A DNA stretch of 64,000 bases. Origin: Galerina marginata. Its lineage: Eukaryota; Basidiomycota; Agaricomycetes; Agaricales; Galerinaceae. The translations under genes were made by a program, and so were the position numbers. The notes below the pieces were generated by a model. It was given only the letters and a program-made list of their open reading frames with translations. It was not told the origin of the DNA and searched no databases. Positions 47,526 to 60,372 of the stretch are shown one piece after another (position 1 is the first letter of the stretch; every line of letters starts with the position of its first letter). The stretch lies in the NCBI GenBank assembly GCA_023014335.1, contig JAECYW010000008.1, forward strand, positions 248,001 through 312,000, read 5' to 3'.

Positions 47526-48281
47526 GTCCCTGCACCCAGTCCCACATGAGTGGCGCTTGTCCGCATCAGTCGATTCCGCTCGTTGAGCGCTTACTATGGA
47601 GGATTCTTTTTGCATTTATCATTTCTTTGCGACGTTTACAGTATTGCACCATGAGGAATTAGAGGGTGAGGAATAACGAAGGCACGGGATACAGCGGTGG
47701 GTCCAGGGAAAAATCAACTTAGGATCTGGCAGACACCGGAATGGCTCACCCGGACTCCCCGGACGAATTTTCCGTTCAGGCACGATATCTCCTCGTGGAT
47801 CTCCTCATGGGCTGTAACCATCACTGACAATTCCGACGTGAGGTTAGATGCTGGGATATTCGCTCTCCAAAGTTATGGGAAAACCCGTGAGCACTAGCGT
47901 CCTGGCGGATGGTACATCTGCAAGTGAATTTCCAATTCATGGCAAGTGGAAGGAGGCGCTTTTGTGCAAGGAAAGATCGGAAAGATCAGATAGTAGGGTG
48001 AGACTTAGAGTCTTTACTTGGCGGTTCATAGCCTTCTAAAAACATGAGGTGTAAGGTTCAGCGAATTTGTTCGCCCAGTCACACGTTTTGACGAAACTCA
48101 GTCAGTCTAAAATTAAGTGCATACATATATTGGTGACCAGCTTTTTTTCATAGCGAAATTCCTGTCATATCGGAGGAAAGAAGTCTGTCAATTGGTCTCG
48201 TATAAAATGTGAATTCGTGACATTCGCGTCCCCATCTTCGTCTCCCGGACATCCAGCACAGCTCACTTTCTTCTTGTTCCA
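47526..48281 (+). other. Upstream region of the seven-helix gene
   Basis: No gene recognised. Short frames at 47697-48039 show no motif. The last 100 bp would hold the promoter of the gene starting at 48282. Confidence 0.35.
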
Positions 48282-49559
48282 ATGACTCAAGAGGTAGGCT
48301 CTGCTGGGATTGACTCGGTGACTCTTGTGTCAATTTTCGTTGAATCGATTCTTTACGGTGAGGGTAACGACCAGCAGATTTACCGGAGATACTCACTTTC
48401 CTCAGGGTTATTTATTGCGCTCTTCATCGCGTCCACCGTCATTCAGCTGCAAAAATCCAGGGGCACAGGAAATGCTGTAAATCGCCCAATGTTAATTGCA
48501 TCCTTCACTATGTTTGCATTGGCCACTGTGGTGGGAGCCATCCTCGCATTAATGCTCGTCCAGTAGCTGAATCACGGATGACAGCATATTTCAATCGATT
48601 TGAGAAGAATACTGGACGCATTCATCGGTTCTGCGGGTCGTGGTGGCCCCATTGCATTGCTTGACCAAGTAAACGCGCCAACTTACTTACTAAAAAATGG
48701 GGCCTACGTATTGCAAACTCTAGTGGGAGATGCCTTCATCGTGCGTTATTTAATTAAATTTTAAGTTCGAAGAAAGCAATCAGCTCAAGTATATTCAGAT
48801 TTACCGACTCAACCTAGTCTGGAACGGGAAAAAGATGGTCGTCCTTCCAGTACTCGTGTCTTTTGTTGCCAGCATTGGTGAGAATGACTATGATAAATTT
48901 GATCCCCAGAAATAAATCATTTCCTTCTTCTACCATTCAGGTGTCGGGATCGGCGCTCTTCAAGAAGTTGGGAGAGCTTCCCCAGACGCGTCCGTATTCG
49001 TGGCTTCCATCCAGCACTGGATCGCTTCCCTCTTCACGCTCACATTATTTACCAACTTCAGCGCCACAAGCAAGTGCTTTCCTTCACAGATCGTTGAGAA
49101 TTGCGACAGAATTGATTCGTCTTATCCCTAGCTTTGATCGCCTTCCGTATATGGTCGACGCACCAACAGACCAAGGGTATTGTTGGATCGGGACGAGGAA
49201 TTCTACCAGCAATGGTGGTAATAATCGAGTCTGGGTCAATTTATTCAGCATGTCTTGTGATCCTCCTTTCGCTATACCTTTTGGGCAGTTATGCGCAGTA
49301 TATCGTGCTTGATGCAGTAAGTATTCCGCTTTATCTATCCTGACCTCAGTAAACGTATGAACTTATCTACAGGTCACGCAAATTATTGTAAGTAACTGAC
49401 CGCATGTACTTGATATCTAAACTCACCTCCGAACAGGGTGCCGTGTTTTCTCTCATTATTGTCCGTGTCGCTCTAGGAATATCTAGCGAGACGACCAGCA
49501 ATCAAATTAAGATGACAACATTCCGTGTGGCGGGTATTGAAGATGGGACAACAGTGTAG
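48282..49559 (+). CDS. Seven-helix membrane protein, function unknown
   Basis: Typical agaricomycete multi-pass protein family. Spliced exons read DSVTLVSIFVESILYG, LFIALFIASTVIQLQKS, NRPMLIASFTMFALATV, HISIDLRRILDAFIGSAG, YVLQTLVGDAFI, IYRLNLVWNGKKMVVLPVLV, VASIQHWIASLFTLTLFTNF, LIAFRIWSTHQQTKG, AMVVIIESGSIYSACLVILL, YAQYIVLDA, VTQIIGAVFSLIIVRVALG. TAG is at 49557-49559. All joints keep frame. One intron starts GCAAGT (after NFSAT, about 49070), the usual form of a GC donor. The family is common in mushroom genomes, is receptor-like in topology and has no assigned function. Its last exon and 3' flank are copied at about 55400-55960. Confidence 0.8.
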
Positions 49560-49964
49560 TAGGGGACTCGTGGCTGAGCTGCCCGAGCCTCGATTAACTT
49601 AGACATGAAAAGTCCATCAGCAACTCCTCATGACTTGTGTGCAGAGCATTTTACTTTTCGGAGTAGATGGAATCAGATAGCAAAAAACGACGGCTCCAGA
49701 CAAAGAAGTGTAGAAAGAGCGACCGAGCTGCCGAGAGAGAGACGGCTTACACAGATGGGTAGGGAGGGATTCGTGAAGTCAATGAGAGGAACGGAAGAGA
49801 AAAGGACGAGGCCAACTGGGGGAGCAGGAGCAAGACACGAACAACTACTTCCATTGAGCCCTACAGAAGAGTGCACGACAATGACTGACTAGATATAAGC
49901 AGATATGATACCCTAGATCAGCACAATTCAGAGCGCCAGCATTCAACGCTTCAGCCTCAGTAGA

Positions 49965-50100
49965 TAACCCAACCCTCAAGGTCGCCAGTTCAAATGGCCG
50001 CCGTCTTCGGTGACGCTAACTTTGGTGAGGCAGAGAGGACTTAACGAAACCTCCCTGTTGGTCGTGTCCAGGACAGAATTTGAATATTTGATAGTGAGTG
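49965..50100 (+). repeat. Short dispersed repeat, copy 2
   Basis: Collinear with 37301-37435 (AGGT.GCCAGTTCA, GAGGCAGAGA, TAACGAAAC, TCCCTGTTGGTCG, GAATATTTGAT). Confidence 0.75.
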
Positions 50101-50389
50101 TGAAAAAGCCCTGTTGGATAGGACCCCTCAATCCAACCTCAAACGCTCCAAAAAGTGCTATCCTGAAGGTAAACATATTCATTAACTCAAAATAAAATGT
50201 GTCAATTCCAAACGCGGCGTCTCTCATGGAACGACTCCAACACACTCGCGGATTCAGAAAAAAGCCGGGTCAAGTCCTGTCATAATTGATCCAGGCGCTA
50301 TCATTGAAATTAAGCCCGAGCAATTATTGCAAAAGTCGAAAAGATGGAACGTCGAGAAGATGTAGACAAAGAAAGAAAGTAAATGCGGA

Positions 50390-53130
50390 GAGTGACATGA
50401 CGATATGCTGTCGATAAAAGATCATCCGCGACGACTGCAATTAAGTTAGCGGAAATGAGTAAATGGTGGAACTCAACACAAGCTGTTCAAGTTGTACACT
50501 TGAAATCGGCAGGGTGAACAACGATATGATAAGGATGGATGAAGTCAACGAACGTAAGGTGAGACGAAATTTCGCTGGCAATGTAGGTGTGACCAAAGCG
50601 GTAACCACCAAATATAGATGACAAAAAACGACTGCCATGACCCAAGGAATAACGAGGTCTGATGGCAAAAGAAAGAAACATCCAGGCGACATCTCAATAG
50701 AATGCGGGACCAAGCCCGAGAAATAGATGTCCATCCAACAAGTCAACGTCGAACCCAAAGAGTAGTCGAATCCTAAGACCACGAAATCATGAGCGTAAAC
50801 GCACCAACAGTCAGAAGCAGTCAAAAGCAAAGACAGAAAAGAGAAACGAGCTCAAGATTGAGCTAATAGCCAAAAACGTGGCAAAAGAAGGGGAAAAATG
50901 GAACGAAAAAGAAAGAAATTCCTAAGAAGCCACATAGTGCACCACCTCTCCAGGGCGAAGACTAATGCTAGGACAAGTCCCGCCAACGGTCAAGCGATGC
51001 ATTACAGCACCGCTGTATGGATCAAACTACGAGCAGTGATAAACGCAGGAGCAGCGGCGCAGACGCTGAGCGGAGCGCTAGCGGGAAAAGATACAAGCAC
51101 CGTCACTCCGCCATGACACCTTTCCGAGTTCTGTCGCGTGTAAGGTCAACCAGGCCGAATTTGCAAGCACGCACTTTGTACTCCCTCCAACCCATTATTG
51201 AGAGCAATAACACTTGTTCTGGGTACGCCTAGGTAACAAAATATACTGCGTGGTTGGTGAACGGGGTAACCTGGAAACGAACGAGTTAAACATTGAACCG
51301 ACACCGACAGCGACAGCAGCGACGGCCCCAGCTGGATTTAATGTTGGCAGGAATAATGGCGGAAGCGTTAGTAAAGCAGCTAATGACTGCCACAGTTGAG
51401 ATGTACGGGCGTTGGTCCGAAGTCCGTCAGTAGTGACGGGCGGGCGGGTGTTGCGCCGGCTTCAGCAGCGAGGTCAGGGCGATCATCACGTTGCATCCCT
51501 CTTTGCTAGGTAGAGGCCGCGATAAGGCCAGCAGAGGGCGACGTGGGAGATATATTGACGTTGAGTTTGCGTTGGGAGTTCTCGCGAAATTTGGATGAGA
51601 AAGCCCCAGCGAGTGCAGCCAGACGAGGAGTTAAAATGAGACTTCGCCATGGAGGCGAATGCACATCCCCGTTTCCATCGAAGAGAAAAAATTCCCTCCA
51701 GCATCACCACGACAAATAGTGCGGCTGGAGATTGTGATGCTCTAGCCCAGTTCGGAGATGGGTTGGCGGACGCAGCTTCAGTCTACCAACTTAACGATCA
51801 GGCTGAGGATGATATGAGTGATGGGGATGAACTTGCCTGGTCCCTGTCTGCTTGGCTCGAGTGAAAAGGACGGAGATTAACGAATCCTCTAGTACCGACA
51901 GTTTGAATAGATGGATGGATGGATAAGATATGGTGGCAGTGAAGCCTATGTAACGATGAGCCGGGCAGGAGAGAACACCACACGGCTCGACGCGGATGCA
52001 GCACTGACCATGGAAACGGTGTAGATCCGGGCAAGGAGAGGGCCTCCAGCAGTGAAGGAACAGGTCAGCGTCGGTTTACATTTTGGCCACGTATATGCAG
52101 GCAGCTACGGTGGTCATGGGAGCTTCTGTTAAGACGGGGGGAAAAAGCCAGCAACACCAACAGTATCAGTGGTGGCTATAACATCGCGTTCGGTCTTGGT
52201 AGGAAGTGAAGTTCATCATGACAGAGGGCGTGGAAATAACGTGCGAGCGGCTGGGGATTACACGCAGACGACGACGACGTTATTGGGCGTCGGCGCGTAT
52301 TCCATCTCCTTCGTAGCCTTCTTTGCTTGAACACGTTCCCGTAGGTTACTTTGAACTTCCCTCACCTTGTCGCTCGAAGTCTAAGGCAGCGTCGACACGG
52401 AGGAAGTAGCAGTGGCTGCCGTTGTAGTAGAGAACTACGCGCGGGTGGAGCGAAGCTAAACCCAGCTAATGAATCGGACTGAACTTTAGTAACTCCTATC
52501 ACATAACGAATGAAGAGACGTACGAAGCATTATCACCGTTCTATCGTATAGATAATCGTCAAGCTTTCAAGCTTCGAGTGTTCCTGAAGGTAAGAGGAGT
52601 CAGCACGCCGAATTAGAATGGAGAAACTCGGGCGAAAAAGCGCTATGAACGAGAAACGAGTAGGTCACAAAAAGAGCCTACAAAAAAAGGGACACAAAAA
52701 ACGGAGAAACGCACTGCTTTCTGTACAAAAGAATCTAGGTCGAAGGCAATATTAGAGCCTAAAAACAGGTAGAAAAAAGTCAAAATCAATAAACAGCTCG
52801 AAAGCTCCACGACGTACCTTAGATGTAGCAATGAACGGCAAAGGCTCAGTAGACGAACGGAGCGCGACCATTGCGAGACCAAGCGATGTGACGACCTCGT
52901 CCATCTATAACATCCAGACAGGATAACGATGTAACATTGAGCGCGGTGAGTGCAAGCGACGAGCAAGAGCGGGCAGCTGGAAGTGGGGAGAAAGGAAGAA
53001 AGAAATCTACGACGATGATCAACATCATAAGAATGGGCACGGACCATTTCCCGATCGCTCCGCTGCTAGCGCTGATCTCCGGGTACCCAAATTCATCTTC
53101 CGATAAAATTTCGCCTGTCCTTATCAAGCT
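50390..53130 (+). repeat. 3.3-kb dispersed repeat, copy C (degenerate)
   Basis: Collinear with copy B from about 44835 onward (AAAAGATCATCCGCGACGAC, TTGAAATCGGCAGGGTGAAC, CCCAAGGAATAACGAG, GCGAAGACTAATGC, CCATTTCCCGATCGCTCC). The part carrying the secreted peptide gene is absent, and the copy has many small deletions, including around 51900-52600. It is clearly older than A and B. Confidence 0.78.
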
Positions 53131-53597
53131 CTGCGACTAGATGCCTCCCGTTGTTATAGGATCACTAAAAACTCGTGGCTAACGTCTGCTGGGGTAAGAG
53201 CATGATCAAAGAAATAGTAGAGTTACTATGGTACAGAAAATCTCCATTCCAATCGGTAAGTCTCCGGGGGCATCTTATAGTAATTACTACTTGTCAGTTG
53301 ACGGTGAACTGGTTGTTCCGATGAGGGACGACGTCAGAACAATCTACTTCCTTCCAATCCTTCCTTCCTCCCTTCCCTCAAAACGTCCTCCCAAGTAGCC
53401 ACCGGCCAGCAGGCTTGAAGTCTTCGCAGAACGTCTATATCACCTCCAAGCTAAAGGGCCGTTCGACAATGCCCTTACCCCTGGCAAATTCTATCTCTCC
53501 CACAATACAGCAATTGAGAGACCTTCAAGTTACCCGTTATGCTCGATGTCCGTCTCAAAACACACTTCAGACTTGAAATGATTGAACTAACGAAAAA

Positions 53598-55155
53598 ATG
53601 CACGCAGTGGCCTCCAATTCAATTATTGTCTTCGATCACAGTACGGATTACCTTTATCAAACGTCGTTAAATTTACTAACCTCGTACGGGTTCACCCGAA
53701 AGTGATAACTTTTGACCGCGAGGTAAGTGGCCCTACTTTGAGAAATGCATAACCGACCGCTAAACGAGATTAAACAGGTAGAATTAATTTGGGTTCGTAT
53801 TTTATTTCGTCGCCTTCTGCGTGTATTTATCCCAGAGTCAGAAAAGCCGATGGTCACTCCCCAAGATACTATTTCTGCTCGTAAGTTCCCAATCAACACG
53901 AAGCGCTAGAGATTTAAAGCATTTTGTTTAAGAATCGCTACTACGCATTGGTCACCGTCATGTAAGCAGTGCACCTGGAGGTCCAGAAACTCGAAATTGT
54001 ATTCACCTTCTTCTACGTACCGCGATCTCCTTGTCGGCACACCGCAGAGTTTCCAGCTACGGTAATTTATCCCCTTCTGCCTTCGGAGTAGAAATCAAGA
54101 ATTATTTCTGCAGCATTTTTGGCTTCAAAGTTCAATGACTCGGTGAGTATGCCACACAGGGATATGACCTTGAATATTAACACTTTCGCCGCAGTTGTGC
54201 GTGCCCTAGTCCTATGATACACTGACGAGAAATATTTAATTTCATCCGATTTTTGGTATAGCTGTAGGCATTCGCCTCCCTCGAGACAGTCATAATGTCT
54301 AACCAGCACCAAGGCCGTTCCTTCATCTTGTGGGAGGCATGGACAGGTTTAATCGGGTGTCTGCTTCCAGAAGGTGATTCTTCATTGCCTCCCGTTCAAA
54401 GTCGGTGTCGGGTCTGACTCGCGAGCGTGTAATTAGGCATCCTTCAAATTCGGATCTTCGCCCTGTATAGAGAAAACACGAAGGTGATAGGTGCAATGTT
54501 TGCAACCTTTATCATTTGCTCGACTATCTCTGCGTGGGTGATCGGGTCAGGCCTGTCGACAATTATAGGTGCGAGGTTATAACACCGAGCGCTGAGCTTT
54601 AAGCTCATTGCCGATTAAAACCAGATACAGCACTTCCGATCACAATCACGGGTGGCAAATTCTGCTATGCTTCTGGACCAGGCCATGCATATCTCTTCTG
54701 GATCCCTATCCTGTTCTTTGAAACTTTTCTATGTGCCTTGGCCGCTATACGCACGTTTCAAGCATATAAGACAGATGGATTTCCATTCAACCGATTTCAA
54801 CGGCTCCTTTACATTCTTATCCGCGATTCGCTGCTTTATTTCTTAACGTAAGGAATTCCACAGAAGTCTTTACTCAGAAGTTAACTCTTTTGCTTTAAAA
54901 AACAGGATTGGGTTCATGTATCTTACTTGTTTGGTGGTTTGGATACTGGAACCGGTGACTGTTATTCATTATTCGGGTAATTCACATTACTGAGACTATC
55001 CCTGGCGACAGAATATTCTTTTGGAAGCTCCTGCAGGATTTTCGCTTGCGATTTCTTCCATTTTAGGAAGTCGTATGATTCTCAACCTTCGCGATGCCGA
55101 TCTCGAACGACAAGTCGATTTTTCCAGAGTGCTTGCCTCATTAGAATTTGAATAG
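53598..55155 (+). CDS. DUF6533-type membrane protein, possibly decayed in the middle
   Basis: N-terminal exons give VITFDRE, VELIW, then SQKSRWSLPKILFLL and NRYYALVTV, the signature of the DUF6533 domain of mushroom multi-pass proteins. Intron donors are GTAAGTGG, GTTCGT, GTAAGTTC. C-terminal exons are VIGAMFATFIICSTISAWVI, then SGPGHAYLFWIPILFFETFL, CALAAIRTFQAYKTDG, YILIRDSLLYFLT, IGFMYLTCLVVWILEPVTV and ISSILGSRMILNLRDADLER, with TAG at 55153-55155. The stretch 53960-54460 between these parts does not give a clean continuous frame, and the start region near 53598 seems one base out. Either introns are mis-called or the gene is a pseudogene. No function is established for the family. Confidence 0.6.
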
Positions 55156-55399
55156 CCTCATACACCCCCATTCCATCAAATCGCCACTCAACACCGTACA
55201 TTAGACCACAAATCTAAAGTTATACCATCCTAACACCCGGTTCAATCTTGGGCAGCCAGAGTCTAATAGGGTCATTATCATTACATCCACATCGATTTAT
55301 CGAATTCATTGGGTTAGGCTTCGGTCAGAAGAACAGGTGCCCGATTGTGAAAGCTCGCAAGGGGCCGAGTGCGCACAGCCTTCCAAAAACACCACCTAC

Positions 55400-55960
55400 G
55401 CCTGATATCTAAACTCACGTCCTAACAGGGTGCCGTATTTTCTCTCATCATTGTCCGTGTCGCTCTAGGAATATCCAGTGACACGACCACCGATCAAGTC
55501 AAGATGACAACATTCCGCGTGGTGGGCATTGAAGACGCGACAATGGTGTAGTAGTGGACTCGGGGCTGAGCCGCCAGAGCCTCGATAAAATTAGATACCA
55601 ACAACTCACCAGGGGCTTCACACTACGTGTGTGCAGATCATTCCCTTTGTAGGTTCCGTTGGATAAAAATATCTGTTGACGGTCAACTAAAGTACTAGAA
55701 GGAAGTAGATAGGAAAAAAACAGTGGCTCTTAGAACGGTCAGAGCAGAATAAACGACCTAGAAGCCGGGAGAGAGAGATGGTATACATGCGACAGACGGG
55801 TTTGGATTTATGAAGCAGTGATAGGAACGGATCGGGATGAAAGAAGAACGAAGCAAGCTGGGGTAATCACCGAAGCCTAGGAGAACAAAGAGATGCTGGG
55901 CATGAGGACAGTGGGGACGCGAGCGGAAAAACAGAGTCGAAGTAAGTCTGAACGAGGACA
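55400..55960 (+). pseudogene. Fragment copy of the seven-helix gene's last exon and 3' flank
   Basis: The exon at about 55429-55551 reads GAVFSLIIVRVALGISS ... MTTFRVVGIEDATMV, almost the same as the end of the gene at 48282-49559, with its acceptor (CTAACAG) and the following 3' flank. Upstream exons are absent; the DUF6533 gene is there instead. The similarity continues, weaker, to about 55960. Confidence 0.8.
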
Positions 55961-56846
55961 AGTCGATGGAAAGGCTAATAGATCCGTCACATGCGGAAGA
56001 CAGCAATGACGATGAAAATGAACCTACCTCACAATTTCCCCCGGGCGATGATGCCTATGCCACGACCTCCAACTCCTTCAAGCCTAGCACCGTAATGACT
56101 GACTCGGGTGGTCCTCCGATACCATATCTGCAATCCCATCGTATTCCTTCTTCGTTAGGCGAACCTGTCAAAAACTCAACGGCTTGACAGCTACGCTTTC
56201 GTGTGTTGATTGGGAAGGCCGACAACCAGATAGGTAAGAGGCAGTGATACTCTACACAATAAGAATGGAAGGAATCGTGCTTGAGCAGGGAAAGGCGAAT
56301 ACAGAGGTGGAGAGGTAGTGCGGTTATCCAGACGAGGCTAATTGTGCCTTAAGTTGCCCGGCAAGTTCAGACGGGATCAGAGCCAAATCCGCGATTGTAT
56401 TCGGCGCCGTACGATTACCCTATCGTTGATGAACCTTGAGCAGCAAGCATCGTTTCAGTTGTTAAGCCTTCAGAAAAAGACCCGGATTGGCGTGCAGTGG
56501 ATGAATGGCAAGCGTGGTGGTTCAAGTATTCACGCCTGATTTGGCAACTGCTGACCTGATGCACAGCCACTAATTTGATGGCGGCCGCCTCAAACCGAGG
56601 TTGGCTTGGCACGGAAGTCATTTGTTAAGTGCGAACTTCCCATGGAACTTCCTACTCTCTGGTTTTCAAAGTTTAGAAGTGTTGCACTACTAAAGGAGAG
56701 GGATAGATTCCTGGTATATTCTAGTTGACTAGTTACATAGCTATAAAGGGTGTATAAGTAGACTATCTATTCGACTCGGACAAATATTATTAATGACTCG
56801 GAACTTGGAAGCCCTTGTTAAAGTTTACCCAATCTCTCGGAACAGC
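55961..56846. other. Intergenic region, no gene recognised
   Basis: Short frames only, none with a motif. It holds the 3' flank of the minus-strand gene ending at 56847. Confidence 0.35.
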
Positions 56847-58718
56847 CTAATGATTAGGGACAGAGGGATTAATTAGTAGACTTATAACCCCTGAAAAAAG
56901 AATTGTAGGAATAGCCCCAAGGACGAAACCGCCAATCCAAGCCGCTCGCATCCTCGTGGCGTCATCTTGCGTGAGAGTGATGACATTGTACGCATTCTTT
57001 CCAAGGAAAAAGACACTGCTGTTGCAGTAGCAGCGGTCATATATGCCGCTAAACTGCATGATACCCATGGCTACAATCCATAAGGCATTCAGCGTTCCAA
57101 CGACCTTGCCAAAACGGCGAAGAAAAATAGAGAGTGAGCTAGCGAGTCGTGAACGAATGGGAGGGCGGGAGTCGCCTTCGTTGGGAGTGGAGTGGGACGT
57201 AGAGTAGTACGCGAGGATGCTAGAGATGAGAAGAATGGCCCACACCAATGTAGACACGCCTGCATAAGCGATGTATGACGCCGAGCGGCATCCTAGGCCT
57301 GAAAGAGATTTGAATGGTTTTCAAGAAATGCAAGTGAAGAGACTCACCGACGGTAGGTGTGAACCAGACAATCATAACCGCCGCACCCGTCGTACCCCAC
57401 TGCAGCATAAGCGCCAAAGCAGATGCTTTGAGCATCCGCGAAAGCACCGGTCCCCATTTCCAGGTCGGATGTTTTAGAACGCTCTCACCATAGTCAAACG
57501 GCCGCTGGCAGTAACGTTCGACTTCGTCTTCTGTTGCATTTCCATTTCCGGATCTTGGATCCTGCCACTTCGTGCCTTGAGTAACGGGTTCATGAATACT
57601 GTTCCGGTCAGATGCATTGCGGAACATGTCAGAAACAACCGACACCGCGTTAATCCAAGGTAGGAACCGCGCATAATTGTGAATCGGGGCCGTGGATCGT
57701 TCATCTATCCTTAAATTGTCGTCTTTGGCGAAGTGAAGACTGAAAGCATATTCCTCGGAGATGCTGCTTGCCTCGAGTGGGCTGGAATTTTTGGTGGCGA
57801 CGTATGCAAGCGAATTGGCTGTGTGTACAGCCGTACCAAGGCGAATTGAGTCGCATTTCGGAGATATTTGGAGCCACCCAAGAACGATTGGCAGCAACCA
57901 AAGCCACAGAGATCCAACAGATCCTCCATTATCCTCAAGTGTGGCTTGGGCACCCTGCGAGAAATCGTCGATGATGGTGAAGAGGTATGCAATAATAACC
58001 CACACAATGGATGAGGCTGCGGATATTGACCATGTATGGGTATAATTGAGTTCCTCTAGAAGGGTTTTCCAGAAACGGTGATTCTGCGGAAGAACAATGA
58101 GCGAGGCGAGACGAGCTTTTGCCGTGTCGATCCGAAGCGGGGATTGCTGCAAACTACTCAACACTCGAACTGCCTCTTGCACATTTGGATATTGATACCC
58201 TGTGAAAAGATCAGCGATCCATCGGCCGTTAAGAGCGGTCAATGCCAGAGAATATGCTGCGAGAGTTGGAGAACCTAATGTAAGGAGCATACTCTCCAGG
58301 TTGTCCAACTTGTCGTTCGATCCAAATGGCAATTGGGAAACTAAAGCGAGCCATGGTAGCAACCAGGAGCTGAACTGTTGGGAAAATACATTCCATTGGA
58401 AAGGTTCCTGACCAGCACCGCACTGCGAAACGCACAACCCATAGGAGATTGCAGTCGCAGTTGATGTCGAAGGGGGAACGAGATTACCATGGTTGTCGGT
58501 CTTTCCGTCAATGGTGATGCTGTTAATGATGGATAGACATTGAGTGAAGTTAACGGCCTTGCCAGCATGGGCGAATGCAATGACCAAAATCACGACGGCG
58601 ACTGGATTCCCTGGACAGGCTGTATGAGAGAATTGCGACAGTGAGAGTTATTAAAAATAAACTCACACATGAAGAGAAAAAACATGGCCGGAAGAGAGTT
58701 GCGTTGAGGCAGGGGCAT
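56847..58718 (-). CDS. Large multi-pass membrane protein, function unknown
   Basis: Three exons. Exon 1 (from 58718) encodes MPLPQRNSLPAMFFLFMS; exon 2 runs from CPGNPVAVVILVIAFAHAG to MLQWGTTGAAVMIVWFTPTV; exon 3 from GLGCRSASYIAYAGVSTLVW to LISLLINPSVPNH, with TAG at 56847-56849. Helices lie near VVILVIAFAHAG, FSSWLLPWLALVSQL, ISAASSIVWVIIAYLFTII, LWLWLLPIVLGWL, LALMLQWGTTGAAVMIVWF, VSTLVWAILLISSILAY, FGKVVGTLNALWIVAM and AAWIGGFVLGAIPTILFSGV. A long soluble loop with the ETKW-like QGTKWQDPRSGNG stretch separates the helices. Introns start GTGAGTTT and GTGAGTCT. The architecture matches a common uncharacterised agaricomycete family; total length is about 600 residues. No lesion seen. Confidence 0.8.
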
Positions 58719-60372
58719 TATTATACGGCTCACATGGGGTCATAGTGTTTGTGTTGCATAATTTACTGATCCAAACGAAGGCATGTTGAGGCTGTTGTAC
58801 TTACCTGTCCCACGAAAAGGTATATACTATATGCAGCCGTACGTCCCCACGTTTTCTCCAGAAAATTAGACGCTTGCTAGCTAAGCAGCCACCGTACCCC
58901 GGGTCGCTTTTGGGAACTCCTTCTGCACCGCCATTCCTGCGGGCAGCTTGTTCTGGACTATTACCCAGTTATGAGCTCGCGGGGGCCGAAAATGCATAAA
59001 AATAGGTTTTGTGTGAACAACTTGCTCAGACCTGACTGAGCGCGCATGTCATTGAGCCAAATCGTTGGCGTTGCTGTTGGGATTATCGATGTGAAAATGT
59101 CATCCAATGCATTCATAACAATGTCGCAATTGATCATTAATCTCCTTGGGGAATCGGAATTAAACATGCCAAGGGAGTTATACAGATTGTCGAAGGCAGT
59201 GTTCTTCTTGGCGGACCACTGCATTTTACGGGGTAGTGAAGAATCCAAGAGAACTCTACGTATTCTCGTCAGAAATTTTATAATTTATTTCCCCTTCACT
59301 AGCTGAGGTGAACGATGCCTTCCGGTTCGCACAAGTTACAGTTGATGTAGGAGAAAATTTCTGCTGTCGTTTATCCCACCAGTTAGGCTTGTCAAAGTAA
59401 ACCCCACGGCAGTGGCTCTGAATTTGACTCGTGTGGTGAAGAGATGTGGGTAATTGGGAGACCTATAGTGCGTCGACAGCTACTTACTGATAGTTCACGA
59501 CAACTGTCGAGGTATCTACAAAATAGATACTCGAGTAGCTCTCGTGTCAGAGCTTTCACTGGCTTACCCTCGTATAATGTTCCTAGAGTCATAGATCGCA
59601 GTAGCCTCCCATCGATATTCCGAACCATTATAGATAACCCCCGTCCTATCCCTTCAGTATTTCTAAGCACAGTGCTTATACAGCTTTCCTCCGCACCCAT
59701 CTTATAAATAGTGTACTGTTACACATTAAATTGGCACACCCAATTCACGTTCCGCAACCTTTAACGTACACACTAATACCCACCTTTAGGTATCGGCACC
59801 AAGCCACTTTTACACGGTAGTTGTGACACATTTACCCAGCTATTTTCGTGAGAACCATATCCGTTGAGCATTATTATGGATTCCGATTTGGATGTCATCA
59901 GAAACAGGGGGATCTGCCTCTGTCAGTCAACTTCGAAAGGTATTTGCCGATATCATTTCGTACTTTCGTAAGTTTCCCGGTCCACAGCCTTCGTGTGTTC
60001 TGTATGACCTGTTCCGTATGACCGCTCAAATGTATAATTCAACCAAAATTGTGGCCTTAGTTCTCCACTTTGTGAATTGTAACCAATGTTTTCTGAGAGA
60101 TCAGATCGGCAGATAGGCACAAGACGCTCATGTTGGGGTGAATTAAATAGCATTTGTACTTGTGAATTCACAAATTTAGCGAATCAATTGATCAACAATA
60201 GGAAGCAAGTGACGTCGTGAATGGGAAGTGGGGAATTATCTACTGGAATATAGTCCTGTAGACGGAATGAATGGCGGATATCGATAATCTCACCAAAATA
60301 TTGATGAGAGTCATTGAAAAGGACATGCACGGTCAGATCCATATACATCTAATTATAAAATAGAGTGATCTG
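58719..60372. other. Intergenic region, no gene recognised
   Basis: Frames of up to about 100 codons occur (59392-59700 minus, 59046-59306 plus) but carry no motif or supporting splice pattern. The right end abuts the LTR of the retrotransposon. Confidence 0.35.
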
